A DNA stretch of 64,000 nt from Streptomyces marinisediminis (GTDB lineage: Bacteria > Actinomycetota > Actinomycetes > Streptomycetales > Streptomycetaceae). Shown one piece after another: positions 25,577 through 34,958 of this stretch. Location of the stretch: positions 1-64,000 of the forward strand of contig NZ_JAPKFL010000003.1 in NCBI RefSeq assembly GCF_026262575.1, read 5' to 3'. Made by a program: the position numbers and the translations under genes. The notes under the pieces were generated by a model. That model searched no databases. It was not told where the DNA came from and saw only the letters and a program-made list of their open reading frames with translations. Each line of letters starts with the position of its first letter. Position 1 is the stretch's first letter.

Positions 25577-27196
25577 ATGAGCGCACACCAACAGTCGAAA
25601 GTGGCCGGAATCAATCCGCCCTCCACCTCGCCCGAGGACACTGGCCCGCCCGCGGGCGCGACGCGGTCGATGCTGGGGCGTCCGGCCGAAGGGCGGGTAC
25701 GCTCCGGCCTGACGGCCACCGGGCGGGTGATGCACCGGGCGCTGCCCGGCGCGCCGGAGTCCTGCCCTCGTCCCGTCGCGCAACCCGCCGCCGTGCGGGA
25801 CCGCCTCGCGGGGTGGATCTCCGACCTCACCACGCTGCACCACCTCACCGAGCGGCTCGCCCGCACCGACACGCTCGACGCCGCCCTGCGCGAGACCCTG
25901 CGCGGTGGCGCCGCCCTCGTCGGCGCCCGGCGCGGCGTCCTCGCGCTGGACCCGGCGGACGGGCTCGGTCCGCGCCGCACCGTGGGCCTCGGCCTGGGCC
26001 ACGCCGACCTGGGCCAGATCGAGACGGTTCCCGCGGCGGCGAACTTCGGCCCCCTGCTCGACGGCCGCCCCGCATCGGCGGGCGGCCGGGGCCCCTCCCC
26101 CGCGGGCGCCGCCTCCGCCGCGGGCGCCGCCTCCGCCGCGAGCGCCACCCCCGGCGCGGGCGGCGCGGGCGGGGGCGCGCCGGGCGGGTGGGCGCCGGGC
26201 GCGGCGGAGGTCGCGCACCCGGACATCGCCCGTGAGGAGGGGCTGGACCCCCGGCACCGCGAGGTGGCCGCCCGGCTCGGGTACGCCGCCAGCTACGCCG
26301 TCCCCCTGGCCACCGCACCGCGCCCCGAGGCGGGCGGCGCGCGCACGCCCCGGCTCGGGGCGGCGGTGTGGCTGTACGACGAGCCCACCGCACCGTCGGA
26401 GCGGCAGCGGCACCTGCTCGGCCTGTACCTCGGCTGCGCCACCGAGCACGTCGCCCGCCGCCTGGAGCTCAGCCGCGCCCGCACCGCTCTCGACGCCGTG
26501 CGCGAGGAGCTCCTGCCCAGTCGGCTGCCGCGCGTGCCCGGCGTGCGGATCGCCGTGCGGCACCGCACCGGCCCGCGCGGCGGTGGCGACTGGTACGACG
26601 TGCTGCCGCTGCCCGAGGGCGCGCTCGGTCTCTCCGTGGGCGGCGTCAGCGGCACGGGGCCGGGGGTGCCCGCCGCCGCCGGGCGGCTGCGCGCGGCGCT
26701 GCGGGCCTACGCCGTCATGGAGGGCGAGGACCCGGTCGCCGTCCTGTCCGACCTGGAACTCCTGCTGCGGCTGACGGAGCCGGCGCGGCCGGCCACCGCG
26801 CTGTTCGGCTACGCGGAACCCGCCGTGCGGCGCGTCACCGTCGCCGGGGCCGGGCACTGCCCGCCGCTGATCGTGGGGCCGTCCCGCTGCGAGTTCGCCG
26901 AGACGACGCTCTCCGCGCCCCTCACCATGCTCGCCTGCTGGGAGGCGCCCAGTCTGGAGCTGGACCTCGCGCCTGGTGAAACGCTCCTGCTGTACAGCGA
27001 CGGGCTCGTGCAGCGCACCGGCGAGCCCACGGACCGGGCCTTCGCCCGGCTGCACGCCGCCGCGCTCGCCGCCGCGCCGTCGGTGCGCGACGACCCCGAG
27101 GCGCTGGCCGACCACGTCCTGCACACCGTGCTCCCCGACGGGCTGGCGGACGCGGACAGCGAGGAGGACGTCGTGCTCCTGGCCGTCCGCTTCTGA
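25577..27196 (+). CDS. GAF/SpoIIE-type (PP2C) phosphatase, active site partly degenerate
   Basis: A 539-residue protein: GAF-like sensor at about 80-290 with an Ala/Gly-rich insert (165-210), and a SpoIIE/PP2C domain at about 310-539. Such proteins dephosphorylate anti-anti-sigma factors. The first metal motif is present (GGDWYD, Asp338), as are LLLYSDGLVQ and EEDVVLLAVRF near the end. However, the second metal-binding Asp of the usual GD-V-x-GHG motif is replaced by Gly (VGGVSGTG, Gly356), so activity may be altered. Start: ATG at 25577, following GGGAG at longer than usual spacing; a GTG/ATG at 25523 is possible. It is single-gene, rightward. Confidence 0.8.
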   Translation: MSAHQQSKVAGINPPSTSPEDTGPPAGATRSMLGRPAEGRVRSGLTATGRVMHRALPGAPESCPRPVAQPAAVRDRLAGWISDLTTLHHLTERLARTDTLDAALRETLRGGAALVGARRGVLALDPADGLGPRRTVGLGLGHADLGQIETVPAAANFGPLLDGRPASAGGRGPSPAGAASAAGAASAASATPGAGGAGGGAPGGWAPGAAEVAHPDIAREEGLDPRHREVAARLGYAASYAVPLATAPRPEAGGARTPRLGAAVWLYDEPTAPSERQRHLLGLYLGCATEHVARRLELSRARTALDAVREELLPSRLPRVPGVRIAVRHRTGPRGGGDWYDVLPLPEGALGLSVGGVSGTGPGVPAAAGRLRAALRAYAVMEGEDPVAVLSDLELLLRLTEPARPATALFGYAEPAVRRVTVAGAGHCPPLIVGPSRCEFAETTLSAPLTMLACWEAPSLELDLAPGETLLLYSDGLVQRTGEPTDRAFARLHAAALAAAPSVRDDPEALADHVLHTVLPDGLADADSEEDVVLLAVRF

Positions 27197-27386
27197 GCAG
27201 GCGAGCCGTCCGCTGCCGAAGCGGGAAGCGCCGCCCCGGCCCCGCCCCGGCCCGCCCCCGCCCGCTCCGCGCGCCGTCCGGGCGCCGGGCCCGGCGCCCG
27301 CGTCACGGCGCACGCCCTGGGGTCACCCCTCGCGCGGACATACGATGGGCACTGGCCCCCCGTGACGTACGCAAGGAGGCAGCGAC

Positions 27387-28841
27387 GTGGCCGAGCAGCA
27401 GTCGCCGGAGACCCCGGAAGACGAGCAGCCCATCAAGCAGCGGAAGAACGGTCTGTACCCAGGCGTGTCCGACGAGCTGGCCGAGAACATGAAGGGCGGT
27501 TGGGCCGACACCGAGCGGCGCGACCTGGAGCCGATCGCCCAGGCCGGGCACACCGCGCGGCGGCGCGCGGCGCTCTCGGAGCGCTTCCCCGGCGAGCGCC
27601 TGGTCATTCCCGCGGGCAACCTCAAAACGCGCTCGAACGACACCGAGTACAGCTTCCGCGCGTCCGTGGAGTACGCCTACCTCACGGGCAACCAGACCGA
27701 GGACGGCGTCCTGGTCATGGAGCCGCGCGCCGGCGGCCACGACGCGACGCTGTACCTGCTGCCGCGCTCGGACCGGGAGAACGGCGAGTTCTGGCTCGAC
27801 GGCCAGGGCGAGCTGTGGGTCGGCCGCCGCAACAGCCTCACCGAAGGCGAGCAGCTCTACGGCCTGCCCTGCGCCGACGTGCGCACGGTCACCGACACGC
27901 TCGCGGAGGCCACCGGACCGGTGCGCGTCGTGCGCGGTTACGACGCCCGCGTGGAGGCCGCGCTCGCCGACAAGGTGACCGCCGAGCGGGACGAGGAACT
28001 GCGCGTCTACCTGTCCGAGAGCCGGCTGGTCAAGGACGAGTTCGAGATCGGCGAACTGCAGAAGGCGGTGGACTCCACCGTCCGCGGCTTCGAGGACGTC
28101 GTCCGCGTGCTGGACAAGGCGGAGGCCACCTCGGAGCGGTACATCGAGGGGACGTTCTTCCTGCGCGCACGGGTGGAGGGCAACGACATCGGGTACGGCT
28201 CGATCTGCGCCGCGGGCCCGCACGCCACCACCCTGCACTGGGTGCGCAACGACGGCCCGGTGCGCTCGGGCGAGCTGCTGCTCCTGGACGCGGGGGTGGA
28301 GACGCACACGCTCTACACCGCCGACGTCACGCGCACCATGCCGGTCAACGGCACCTTCAGCGAGCTCCAGCGCAAGATCTACGACGCGGTGTACGACGCC
28401 CAGGAGGCGGGTATCGCCGCCGTCAGGCCGGGCGCGAAGTACCTGGACTTCCACCACGCCGCCCAGCGCGTGCTCGCCGAGCGCCTCGTGGAGTGGGGCC
28501 TGCTGGACGGGCCGGTGGAGAAGGTGCTCGAACTGGGCCTCCAGCGGCGCTGGACCCTGCACGGCACCGGCCACATGCTCGGCCTGGACGTGCACGACTG
28601 CGCCTCCGCCCGCCGCGAGGCGTACGCGGAAGGCACCCTGGAGCCCGGCATGTGCCTGACCGTCGAGCCGGGCCTGTACTTCCAGTCCGACGACCTCACG
28701 GTGCCGGAGGAGTACCGGGGCATCGGCGTGCGCATCGAGGACGACATCCTCGTCACCGAGGACGGCAACCGGAACCTGTCGGACGCGCTGCCGCGCACCT
28801 CGGCGGACGTCGAGGCGTGGATGGCCTCGCTCCGGGGCTGA
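27387..28841 (+). CDS. pepP: Xaa-Pro aminopeptidase (M24B, PepP)
   Basis: A 484-residue cytoplasmic metallopeptidase removing N-terminal residues before proline. It has an N-terminal AMP_N domain (about 60-190) and a C-terminal creatinase-fold domain (about 235-475). Metal ligands are seen in LLLDAGVETHTLYTADVTRT (the two Asp), HGTGHMLGLDVHD (His), LTVEPGLY (Glu) and GVRIEDDILVTE (Glu). Start: GTG at 27387, with AAGGAGG 7 nt upstream. Length is normal for Streptomyces PepP. It is followed by a long perfect terminator hairpin. Confidence 0.93.
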   Translation: MAEQQSPETPEDEQPIKQRKNGLYPGVSDELAENMKGGWADTERRDLEPIAQAGHTARRRAALSERFPGERLVIPAGNLKTRSNDTEYSFRASVEYAYLTGNQTEDGVLVMEPRAGGHDATLYLLPRSDRENGEFWLDGQGELWVGRRNSLTEGEQLYGLPCADVRTVTDTLAEATGPVRVVRGYDARVEAALADKVTAERDEELRVYLSESRLVKDEFEIGELQKAVDSTVRGFEDVVRVLDKAEATSERYIEGTFFLRARVEGNDIGYGSICAAGPHATTLHWVRNDGPVRSGELLLLDAGVETHTLYTADVTRTMPVNGTFSELQRKIYDAVYDAQEAGIAAVRPGAKYLDFHHAAQRVLAERLVEWGLLDGPVEKVLELGLQRRWTLHGTGHMLGLDVHDCASARREAYAEGTLEPGMCLTVEPGLYFQSDDLTVPEEYRGIGVRIEDDILVTEDGNRNLSDALPRTSADVEAWMASLRG

Positions 28842-28960
28842 GGCCGGGCGCGTCGGCGCCGGCGGGCCCGCCGGCCGGACGGGCCCGCCGTCCGGGTGGC
28901 CCCCGGCCGCCGCACGGCCGTCCACCGCACGGCGGCTGCCCGCCACCGCGGTCTGACGCA

Positions 28961-29009
28961 CCACGACGGCGGCCCGGACCGGTCCACCCGGTCCGGGCCG
29001 CCGTCGTGG
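28961..29009. terminator. 20-bp perfect hairpin between convergent genes
   Basis: Arms 28961-28980 and 28990-29009 pair perfectly over 20 bp with a 9-nt loop. It lies between the rightward aminopeptidase and the leftward DUF1206 gene and can terminate both. Confidence 0.85.
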
Positions 29010-29076
29010 GCCGTCGTGGTACCGGGCGCCCCTGCGTCACCCCGCCGCTCGCCCGGCGCCCCGCCGCCCGGCGGCG

Positions 29077-29907
29077 TCAGACCCTGCGCCAGCGGGCCAG
29101 GGCGAGCGAGAAGGCGCCGAACAGGGCCAGGCCGACGGCTATCGCGGCCAGCAGCCAGGGCCCGGCGGGGGTGTCCGCGAAGCCGCGCAGGGTCTGGTCG
29201 ATGCCCTTGGCCTCGTCCGGGTCGGCGGTCCAGGCGGCCTGGAGGACGAAGACCCCGGCGGCGGCGAAGACCACGCCGCGGCAGACGCCGCCGACCACGC
29301 CGAGGACGTCCACCACCTTGCGCTGCCGCCGCGACATGGCGGACAGCTTCAGCTCCTCCCGGAACTTCCTGCGCAGCCCCTTGACGGCGATGTACAGCCC
29401 GGCGGCCAGGACGGCGAGGCCGGCGGCGCCCACCAGCCAGCGCCCGGCGGGCAGCTCCAGCGCGCGGGCGGTGAAGTCCTGCGAGCGGGCGTCGCTGGAG
29501 CCGCTGCCGCCGCCGGTGGCGAAGCGCAGCACCGAGTAGGCCAGGAAGGCGTAGACGACGAACCGGGCACCGGAGACGGCGCGGTGCGAGGCGCGGTGCC
29601 CGTCCGGCCCCGACGCCCCGAACAGCGCCTCGGACAGCCGCCACAGGGCCAGGCCGGCCAGGCCGATCCCGACCGCCCAGACCACCGCCGCGCCGAACGG
29701 CTCCTGCGACACCTCCTGGATCGCGCCCGCCTGGTCCGCCTGCGCGGCGCCGTCGCCGAAGGCGATCTGGAGCGCCAGCAGCCCGATGAGCACGTAGAGC
29801 ACGCCGCGGGCGGCCAGCCCCCAGCGCGCCGCGGCGTCCATGGCGGAGCTGTGTGCCGCCTGCCGGGCGACGCGGCGTCCCTTGCCCACTGACAAGCCCG
29901 CACTCAT
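29077..29907 (-). CDS. DUF1206 integral membrane protein
   Basis: A 276-residue protein with about six membrane helices arranged as three helix pairs. Each pair begins with a similar motif (ARWGLAARGVLYVLIG, then HRAVSGARFVVYAFLA, then VVGGVCRGVVFAAAG), as in DUF1206 proteins with their internal triplication. Function is unknown. Start: ATG at 29907 with GGGAGG upstream; a longer frame to 30408 has no gene character. The C-terminus ends in LALARWRRV, cytosolic by the positive-inside rule. Confidence 0.85.
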   Translation of the reverse strand: MSAGLSVGKGRRVARQAAHSSAMDAAARWGLAARGVLYVLIGLLALQIAFGDGAAQADQAGAIQEVSQEPFGAAVVWAVGIGLAGLALWRLSEALFGASGPDGHRASHRAVSGARFVVYAFLAYSVLRFATGGGSGSSDARSQDFTARALELPAGRWLVGAAGLAVLAAGLYIAVKGLRRKFREELKLSAMSRRQRKVVDVLGVVGGVCRGVVFAAAGVFVLQAAWTADPDEAKGIDQTLRGFADTPAGPWLLAAIAVGLALFGAFSLALARWRRV

Positions 29908-30127
29908 GTCACTGGCCTCCCCGAGCTGTTGACGTGCTCCTGCCTTGCGCTCCCGCCTGCCCCGGCGACGCACCCGGAAACGGGGGCGCGGGCGGGCGGC
30001 TCGCCCGTTCGGCGCACGCCGGGTGGTCGGCGGGCGCGCGCCGGGGTGCGATGGGCGGGCGGCGCGCGCCCGGCGCTCGCCGCGTCGAGGAGACCGACGG
30101 AGATCCGAGGAGCCCCAGGAGTGCAGC

Positions 30128-30730
30128 ATGCCCGGACCGAGGCCCCCGGCGCCCCTCGCCGCCGCCTGCGCGGTGGCCGTCGTCGCCGTCGCGGGACCGT
30201 CGGCCGGTGCCGCCGCGGCGGCCGAGGCCGACCCGGGGCGCGGGGTGATCGTCCAGCCCACGCGCGTCGCGCCGGGGCAGGAGTTCTCCGTCCTGGACGG
30301 CGGCGCCTGCGCGGCGGCCACCGGCACCGCGAGCTTCGTGCCGCCGCCGGACGGTGAGCGCTTCCCCGACCTGCGCCTGGGCCCGCTGCGCGACATGGTC
30401 GGCGGCACCGGGGTCGTCCCCGAGGACGCGGCGCCCGGCTACTACCGGGTGAACGTGGTGTGCGGGGGCGAGGGCCCGTTCAGCGCCAGCTTCACCGTCG
30501 CGGGCGGCCCCGGGAGCGCGGGGAGCACCGGGCACGCCGGCGGGGGCGACGGGGTGCGTGACGCGGGTGGTGACGCCCACCGGGCCCCGCCCGGCGCGCC
30601 GCCCCGGAAGGTCGCGGAGACCGACGCCGGGGGCGGCGCCACCGTGACCGCCGGATGGGCGCTCGGCGGTGCGGGCGTGCTGGCGCTGCTCGGCGGCGCC
30701 CTGTGGCTCGGGCGGCGGGGCGGGACGTAG
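30128..30730 (+). CDS. Secreted protein with C-terminal membrane anchor
   Basis: A 200-residue protein: signal peptide about 1-32 (ending GAAAAAEA), a compact extracellular domain at about 35-125 with two cysteines (CAAATG and NVVCGG) and a likely Ig-like beta fold, a Gly/Ala/Pro-rich linker, then a C-terminal helix (WALGGAGVLALLGGALWL) and RRGG. No LPxTG is present, so it is a membrane-anchored, not sortase-linked, surface protein. Start: ATG at 30128 with AGGAG 7 nt upstream. It is followed 61 bp later by the ZIP-like transporter gene; the two may be co-transcribed. Function unknown. Confidence 0.72.
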   Translation: MPGPRPPAPLAAACAVAVVAVAGPSAGAAAAAEADPGRGVIVQPTRVAPGQEFSVLDGGACAAATGTASFVPPPDGERFPDLRLGPLRDMVGGTGVVPEDAAPGYYRVNVVCGGEGPFSASFTVAGGPGSAGSTGHAGGGDGVRDAGGDAHRAPPGAPPRKVAETDAGGGATVTAGWALGGAGVLALLGGALWLGRRGGT

Positions 30731-30791
30731 CGCCGACGCGGCCGGAGTACTCCGGTCGGCCGGATCGCGGGGCGACGGACGGAGGTGGGCG

Positions 30792-31541
30792 GTGCTGGAC
30801 GCGCTGGTCGCGGGTGGCTGGGGGCTGCTGGCCGGGGCCGCGCTGGTCCTGGGCGCGCTGCTCGGCTACGCGCTGCGGGTGCCGCCGCGGTGGGTGGCGC
30901 TGGTCATGGCGTTCGGCAGCGGCGTACTGCTGTCCGCGGTGTCGTTCGAGCTGATCGACGACGCGCACGAGCGCGGTGGGCTGGCGCCGACCGCGCTGGG
31001 CGCGGCGCTCGGCGCGGCCCTCTACACCGGGGCCGACGCCGTGCTCGCGCGACGGGGTGCGCGGCACCGCAAGCGGTCCGGCGGGCAGCAGCCCTCGGAG
31101 GGCGAGCGGCCGGGGTCGGGCAGCGCGATCGCGCTCGGCGCGCTGCTGGACGGGGTGCCGGAGTCGGTGGTCATCGGTGCCAGCCTGATCGGTGGCGGCG
31201 CGGTGAGCGCGGCGACGGTGGGCGCGGTGTTCGTCAGCAACGTGCCGGAGGGGCTCTCCAGCGCGTCGGGCATGCGGCGGGCGGGGCGGAGCCCGCGCTA
31301 CGTGTTCGGCCTGTGGTCCGGCATCGCGCTGGTCAGCGGCGTCTCGGCGCTGCTGGGGCGCACGGTGCTGGCCGGGATGCCGGACGCGGCGCTGGCCGGG
31401 GTCACGGCGCTGGCGGCGGGGGCGATCCTGGCGATGATCGCCGACACCATGATCCCGGAGGCGTTCGCGCAGGCGCACCTGCTGACGGGCCTGGTCACGG
31501 TCGCCGGCTTCCTCGCCGCCTTCGCGCTGTCCCAGGCGTGA
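30792..31541 (+). CDS. ZIP-family-like metal permease
   Basis: A 249-residue membrane protein with about seven to eight helices. LLDGVPESVVIG and VFVSNVPEGLSS match the ZIP transmembrane IV/V metal sites (usually HNxPEG), although the His is replaced by Ser in the second motif and absent in the first, which may alter metal choice. A hydrophilic loop with Arg/Lys/Gly (about 88-112) follows the third helix. Bacterial relatives import zinc or other divalent metals. Start: GTG at 30792 with GGAGG 6 nt upstream. Convergent with the TerB gene. Confidence 0.8.
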   Translation: MLDALVAGGWGLLAGAALVLGALLGYALRVPPRWVALVMAFGSGVLLSAVSFELIDDAHERGGLAPTALGAALGAALYTGADAVLARRGARHRKRSGGQQPSEGERPGSGSAIALGALLDGVPESVVIGASLIGGGAVSAATVGAVFVSNVPEGLSSASGMRRAGRSPRYVFGLWSGIALVSGVSALLGRTVLAGMPDAALAGVTALAAGAILAMIADTMIPEAFAQAHLLTGLVTVAGFLAAFALSQA

Positions 31542-31628
31542 GCGCCCCGCTCCCGCGCGACCCCGTCCGGCCGGCGCGGGCGGGCCGGGGCCGCGCGACG
31601 CCCGCGCGGGGCGCCGCGCGGGGCGGTG

Positions 31629-32084
31629 TCACACGTCGAACTCGTGCGGGGGCAGGTCGAGGGCGTAGCACGCCTCGCGGACCATGGCGCGCTCGTCGGA
31701 GTCGAAGTGCCCGTCCGCACCGCCGATCACGATGCCGATCTGGATCACGGCGCGGGCCTCCACCGGCTTCTTCTTCGCCTTGGCGACCTCCTGGAGCACG
31801 TTCACCTTGCCGAAGGCGAAGTCGCGGGTGAGCTGGTCGACGTAGCCGTTGAAGCGCTGCTCCAGGTCCTGCGGCGGGAAGTTCTGCAGGGTGGTGTTGG
31901 AGGTGATGAGCTGGCTGACGCGCTGCCGCTCGGCCGGGTCGACGGAGCCGTCGGCCGCCGCGACGAGGGCGCACATCGCCATGCTCGCGTCGCGGAAGCC
32001 CGCCCCCTTGAGCTCGCCCTTGCGCTGCTCGAGCTGGCCCTGCATCTGCTGAGCGGCTTCCTTGAGGCGGTCCCAGAGTGCCAT
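31629..32084 (-). CDS. TerB-like tellurite-resistance domain protein
   Basis: A 151-residue acidic, mostly helical cytoplasmic protein of the TerB family. Two Asp-rich metal-binding segments are visible: AAADGSVDPAE (about 43-53) and GGADGHFDSDE (about 121-131). TerB proteins of tellurite/stress operons bind calcium-like ions and sit near membrane TerC complexes. No other ter genes are adjacent. Start: ATG at 32084 with GAGGAGA upstream. Single-gene, leftward. Confidence 0.88.
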   Translation of the reverse strand: MALWDRLKEAAQQMQGQLEQRKGELKGAGFRDASMAMCALVAAADGSVDPAERQRVSQLITSNTTLQNFPPQDLEQRFNGYVDQLTRDFAFGKVNVLQEVAKAKKKPVEARAVIQIGIVIGGADGHFDSDERAMVREACYALDLPPHEFDV

Positions 32085-32448
32085 GCGTGTTCTCCTCGTG
32101 GTGCGGGTTTCCGGTGGTCGTTCCGTCGGGGCCCTGCCCGCGGACGTCGCCCCGCCGCGCCGTCCTCCCGGAATGGCGTGACGGAGCAGGGCGGGCGCGT
32201 GCGTCCGTGCGCTCCGGCCCCCGTACGCCCGTACCTGCCCAACTTCGGGCCCGGTAAAGAAGTTCCCCCGTCGCGCGGAGCGGCGAGGGGGCGCGCGGGG
32301 GTGACGCGGAAACGGCGCGGGGAGGGCCCGGGACGGCGCGCGGGCACGGCGCGGGGGCACGGCGCGCGGGCACGGCGCGGGTGCACGGCGCGGCCGGGCC
32401 GGGCGGCCACGGGAGCCGCCCGGCCCGGCCGGGTTCCGCCGCCCGGTG
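32085..32448. other. Gene-free stretch with short repeats and a terminator
   Basis: No gene. A tandem GCACGGCGCGGG-like array lies at about 32335-32392, followed by the terminator hairpin of the CNNM/CorC operon at 32391-32431. The right edge of 32085 should hold the terB promoter. Confidence 0.55.
32391..32431 (-). terminator. Terminator of the CNNM/CorC operon
   Basis: Perfect 17-bp inverted repeat (32391-32407 / 32415-32431) with a 7-nt loop, 18 nt past the stop at 32449. Confidence 0.75.
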
Positions 32449-33468
32449 TCAGCCGACCCCGGGGGTGGAGCCGACGAGCTCCTCCAGGACGTCGCCCATC
32501 GTGACGAAGCCGAGCACCACGCCCTTGTCTCCGGTGACGGCGGCGAGGTGCGTGCCGCCCGCGCGCATGGCGGTGAGCGCGTCGTCCAGCGGGGTGTCGA
32601 TGCGCACCCGGATCACCTTGTGCAGCGTGGCGCGCGGGAACGGCCTGTCCCGGGCGACGCCGAGCGCGTCCTTGATGTGCAGGTAGCCCAGCACCGTGCC
32701 GCCGGGCCCGGTGACCGGGAAGCGGGAGTACCCGGAGGCGGTGGCGGCCCGCTCCAGTTGCGCCGGGGTGACGCCCTGGCCGACGGTGACCATGCGGCCG
32801 AGCGGCACGACCACGGTGCCGACCGGGCGGCGACCCAGTTCCAGCGCGTCCCGCAGGCGCTCGCTGTCGCCCTCTTCCAGCAGGCCCGCCGCGCGGGAGT
32901 CCTCCACCAGCCGGGCGAGCTCGTCGTCGGTGAAGACGGAGGCGACCTCGTCCTTGGGCTCGACCTTCAGCAGCCGCAGCAGCACGTTGGCCAGCTTGTT
33001 GATGCCGAACACCACCGGACGCACCACCCGGGTGACGCCGACCAGCGCCGGGCCGAGGACGAGCGCGGTGCGCTCGGGCGCCGCCAGGGCGATGTTCTTG
33101 GGCACCATCTCGCCGATCAGCATGTGCAGGTACGTCGCCAGCGTCAGCGCGATGGCGAACGCGATCGGGTGCACCAGCGCGTGCGGGACGTGGAGGGCCT
33201 CGAACGGCGGCTCCAGCAGGTGCGCCATGGCCGGCTCGGCCACCATGCCGAGGACCAGCGAGGAGACGGTGATGCCGAGCTGGGCGGTGGCCATCAGCAC
33301 CGAGACGTGCTCCAGGCCCCACAGCACCGTGCGGGCGCGCTTGTCGCCCTCCTTGGCCAGCGGTTCGATCTGGCTGCGGCGCACCGAGATCAGGGCGAAC
33401 TCGGCGCCCACGAAGAACGCGTTCGTGAACAGGGTGAGGGCGCCGATGGTGAGTTGCAGCGCGGTCAT
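32449..33468 (-). CDS. CNNM/CorC-family transporter, second gene
   Basis: A 339-residue protein with a DUF21 membrane domain (about 1-190, four helices) and a CBS pair (about 205-335). It lacks the C-terminal CorC_HlyC domain carried by its partner. The family is linked to Mg2+/Co2+ efflux. Start: ATG at 33468 overlaps the stop of the upstream paralogue (ATGA), so translation is coupled and the two are a functional pair, likely a heteromer. A terminator follows. Confidence 0.88.
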   Translation of the reverse strand: MTALQLTIGALTLFTNAFFVGAEFALISVRRSQIEPLAKEGDKRARTVLWGLEHVSVLMATAQLGITVSSLVLGMVAEPAMAHLLEPPFEALHVPHALVHPIAFAIALTLATYLHMLIGEMVPKNIALAAPERTALVLGPALVGVTRVVRPVVFGINKLANVLLRLLKVEPKDEVASVFTDDELARLVEDSRAAGLLEEGDSERLRDALELGRRPVGTVVVPLGRMVTVGQGVTPAQLERAATASGYSRFPVTGPGGTVLGYLHIKDALGVARDRPFPRATLHKVIRVRIDTPLDDALTAMRAGGTHLAAVTGDKGVVLGFVTMGDVLEELVGSTPGVG

Positions 33469-34958
33469 CGCACGTCCTCCATCGCGCGGCGGGCGTCGTC
33501 GGCCGGGCCGTCTGGGCCGCCGCGCGCGTCGTCGAGCGGGCCGCCGCGCGCGTCGTCGGCCGCGCGGCCGCGGGCGGCGCGGGGCACGGTGCGCTCCCGC
33601 CCGCCGTCCGCCGTGCGCTCCGCGGTGCCGCGCGGGGCGGCGCTGTCCGTGGCGCCGACCGGGCCGGTGATGCGGACGCGGTCGGCGCGGTGGTGGTCGG
33701 TCTCCAGCACCGCGAGCTCCCAGCCGTCCAGCGCCACCCGGTCGCCCTTGGCGGGGATGCGCTCCAGGCGGGCGGCGATGAGCCCGGCCAGCGTCTCGTA
33801 GGGGCCCTCGGGGGCGAGCAGGCCGATCGCGGCCAGCTCGTCCATGCGGACGCTGCCCTCGGCGTCCCAGACGGGCGCGCCCGAGCCGGTGCCCTCGGTG
33901 GGCAGCAGGCCGGGGTGCTCCTCCGGGTCGTGCTCGTCGCGGACCTCGCCCACGACCTCCTCCACGATGTCCTCCAGCGTCGCGACGCCGGCCGTGCCGC
34001 CGTACTCGTCGACGACGACGGCCATGGTGCGGTGGCCGCGCAGCCGGTCCAGCAGCCGGTCCACCGGCAGGGTGTCGGGGACGAACAGCGGCTCGGCGGC
34101 CAGCTCCCCGACGGGGGTGAACCCGCGCCGCGCTTCCTCCAGGGCGAGCACGTCGCGGACGTGGACGATGCCGATGACCTCGTCCAGCGTCCCCCGGTAC
34201 ACGGGGAAGCGGGAGAGGCCGGTGGCGAGCGTCAGGTTGGCCGCGTCGGCGGCGGTGGCGTGCACCTCCAGCGCCTTGACGTCCACCCGCGGGGTCATGA
34301 CGTTCTCGGCCGTCAGCTCGCCCAGGTGCAGCGTGCGCACGAACAGCTCCGCGGAGTCGGCCTCGATAGCGCCCTCGGCGGCGGAGTGCTGGGCGAGCGC
34401 GATCAGCTCGCCGGGGGTGCGCGCGGAGGCGAGTTCCTCGGCGGGCTCCAGGCCCATGCGCCGCACCAGCCGGTTGGCCGTCTCGTTCAGGTGGTGGATG
34501 AGGGGCGAGAAGACGGCGGTGAAGCCCCGTTGCGGCCCGGCGACCACCTTGGCGACGGCCAGGGGGCGGGAGATCGCCCAGTTCTTGGGCACGAGCTCGC
34601 CCACGACCATGAGGACGACGGTCGAGACGACCACGCCCAAGGCGAGCGCCACCGTCGAGGCGACCGTCTGCGACATGCCGAGCGCGCCCAGCGGACCGCG
34701 CAGCAGCACGGCGAGCGAGGGCTCGGCGAGCATGCCGATGACCAGGGAGGTCACGGTGATGCCGAGCTGGGCGCCGGAGAGCTGGAAGGTCAGCCGCCGC
34801 ACGGCGCGCAGGGCGCCCTCGGCGCCGCGTTCACCGGACTCGGCGGCGCGCTCCAGCGCGCTGCGTTCCACGGTGGTCAGCGAGAACTCGGCCGCGACGA
34901 AGACCGCGCACGCCAGGCAGAGCAGCAGGGCGAGCAGTAGAAGCAGCACTTCGGTCAC
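33465..34958 (-). CDS. CNNM/CorC-family transporter, first gene
   Basis: A 497-residue protein: DUF21 membrane domain (about 1-195), CBS pair (about 205-335), CorC_HlyC domain (about 345-430) and a low-complexity tail with repeated DDARGG/ADDARR words (about 455-497). Members take part in divalent cation (Mg2+, Co2+) transport or tolerance. Start: GTG at 34958, preceded by a G-rich site (GGGGGT). The Asp/Arg tail repeats are coded by CGTCGTC-type direct repeats at about 33480-33560. First gene of a two-gene operon with a promoter candidate at 35120-35147. Confidence 0.88.
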   Translation of the reverse strand: MTEVLLLLLALLLCLACAVFVAAEFSLTTVERSALERAAESGERGAEGALRAVRRLTFQLSGAQLGITVTSLVIGMLAEPSLAVLLRGPLGALGMSQTVASTVALALGVVVSTVVLMVVGELVPKNWAISRPLAVAKVVAGPQRGFTAVFSPLIHHLNETANRLVRRMGLEPAEELASARTPGELIALAQHSAAEGAIEADSAELFVRTLHLGELTAENVMTPRVDVKALEVHATAADAANLTLATGLSRFPVYRGTLDEVIGIVHVRDVLALEEARRGFTPVGELAAEPLFVPDTLPVDRLLDRLRGHRTMAVVVDEYGGTAGVATLEDIVEEVVGEVRDEHDPEEHPGLLPTEGTGSGAPVWDAEGSVRMDELAAIGLLAPEGPYETLAGLIAARLERIPAKGDRVALDGWELAVLETDHHRADRVRITGPVGATDSAAPRGTAERTADGGRERTVPRAARGRAADDARGGPLDDARGGPDGPADDARRAMEDVR

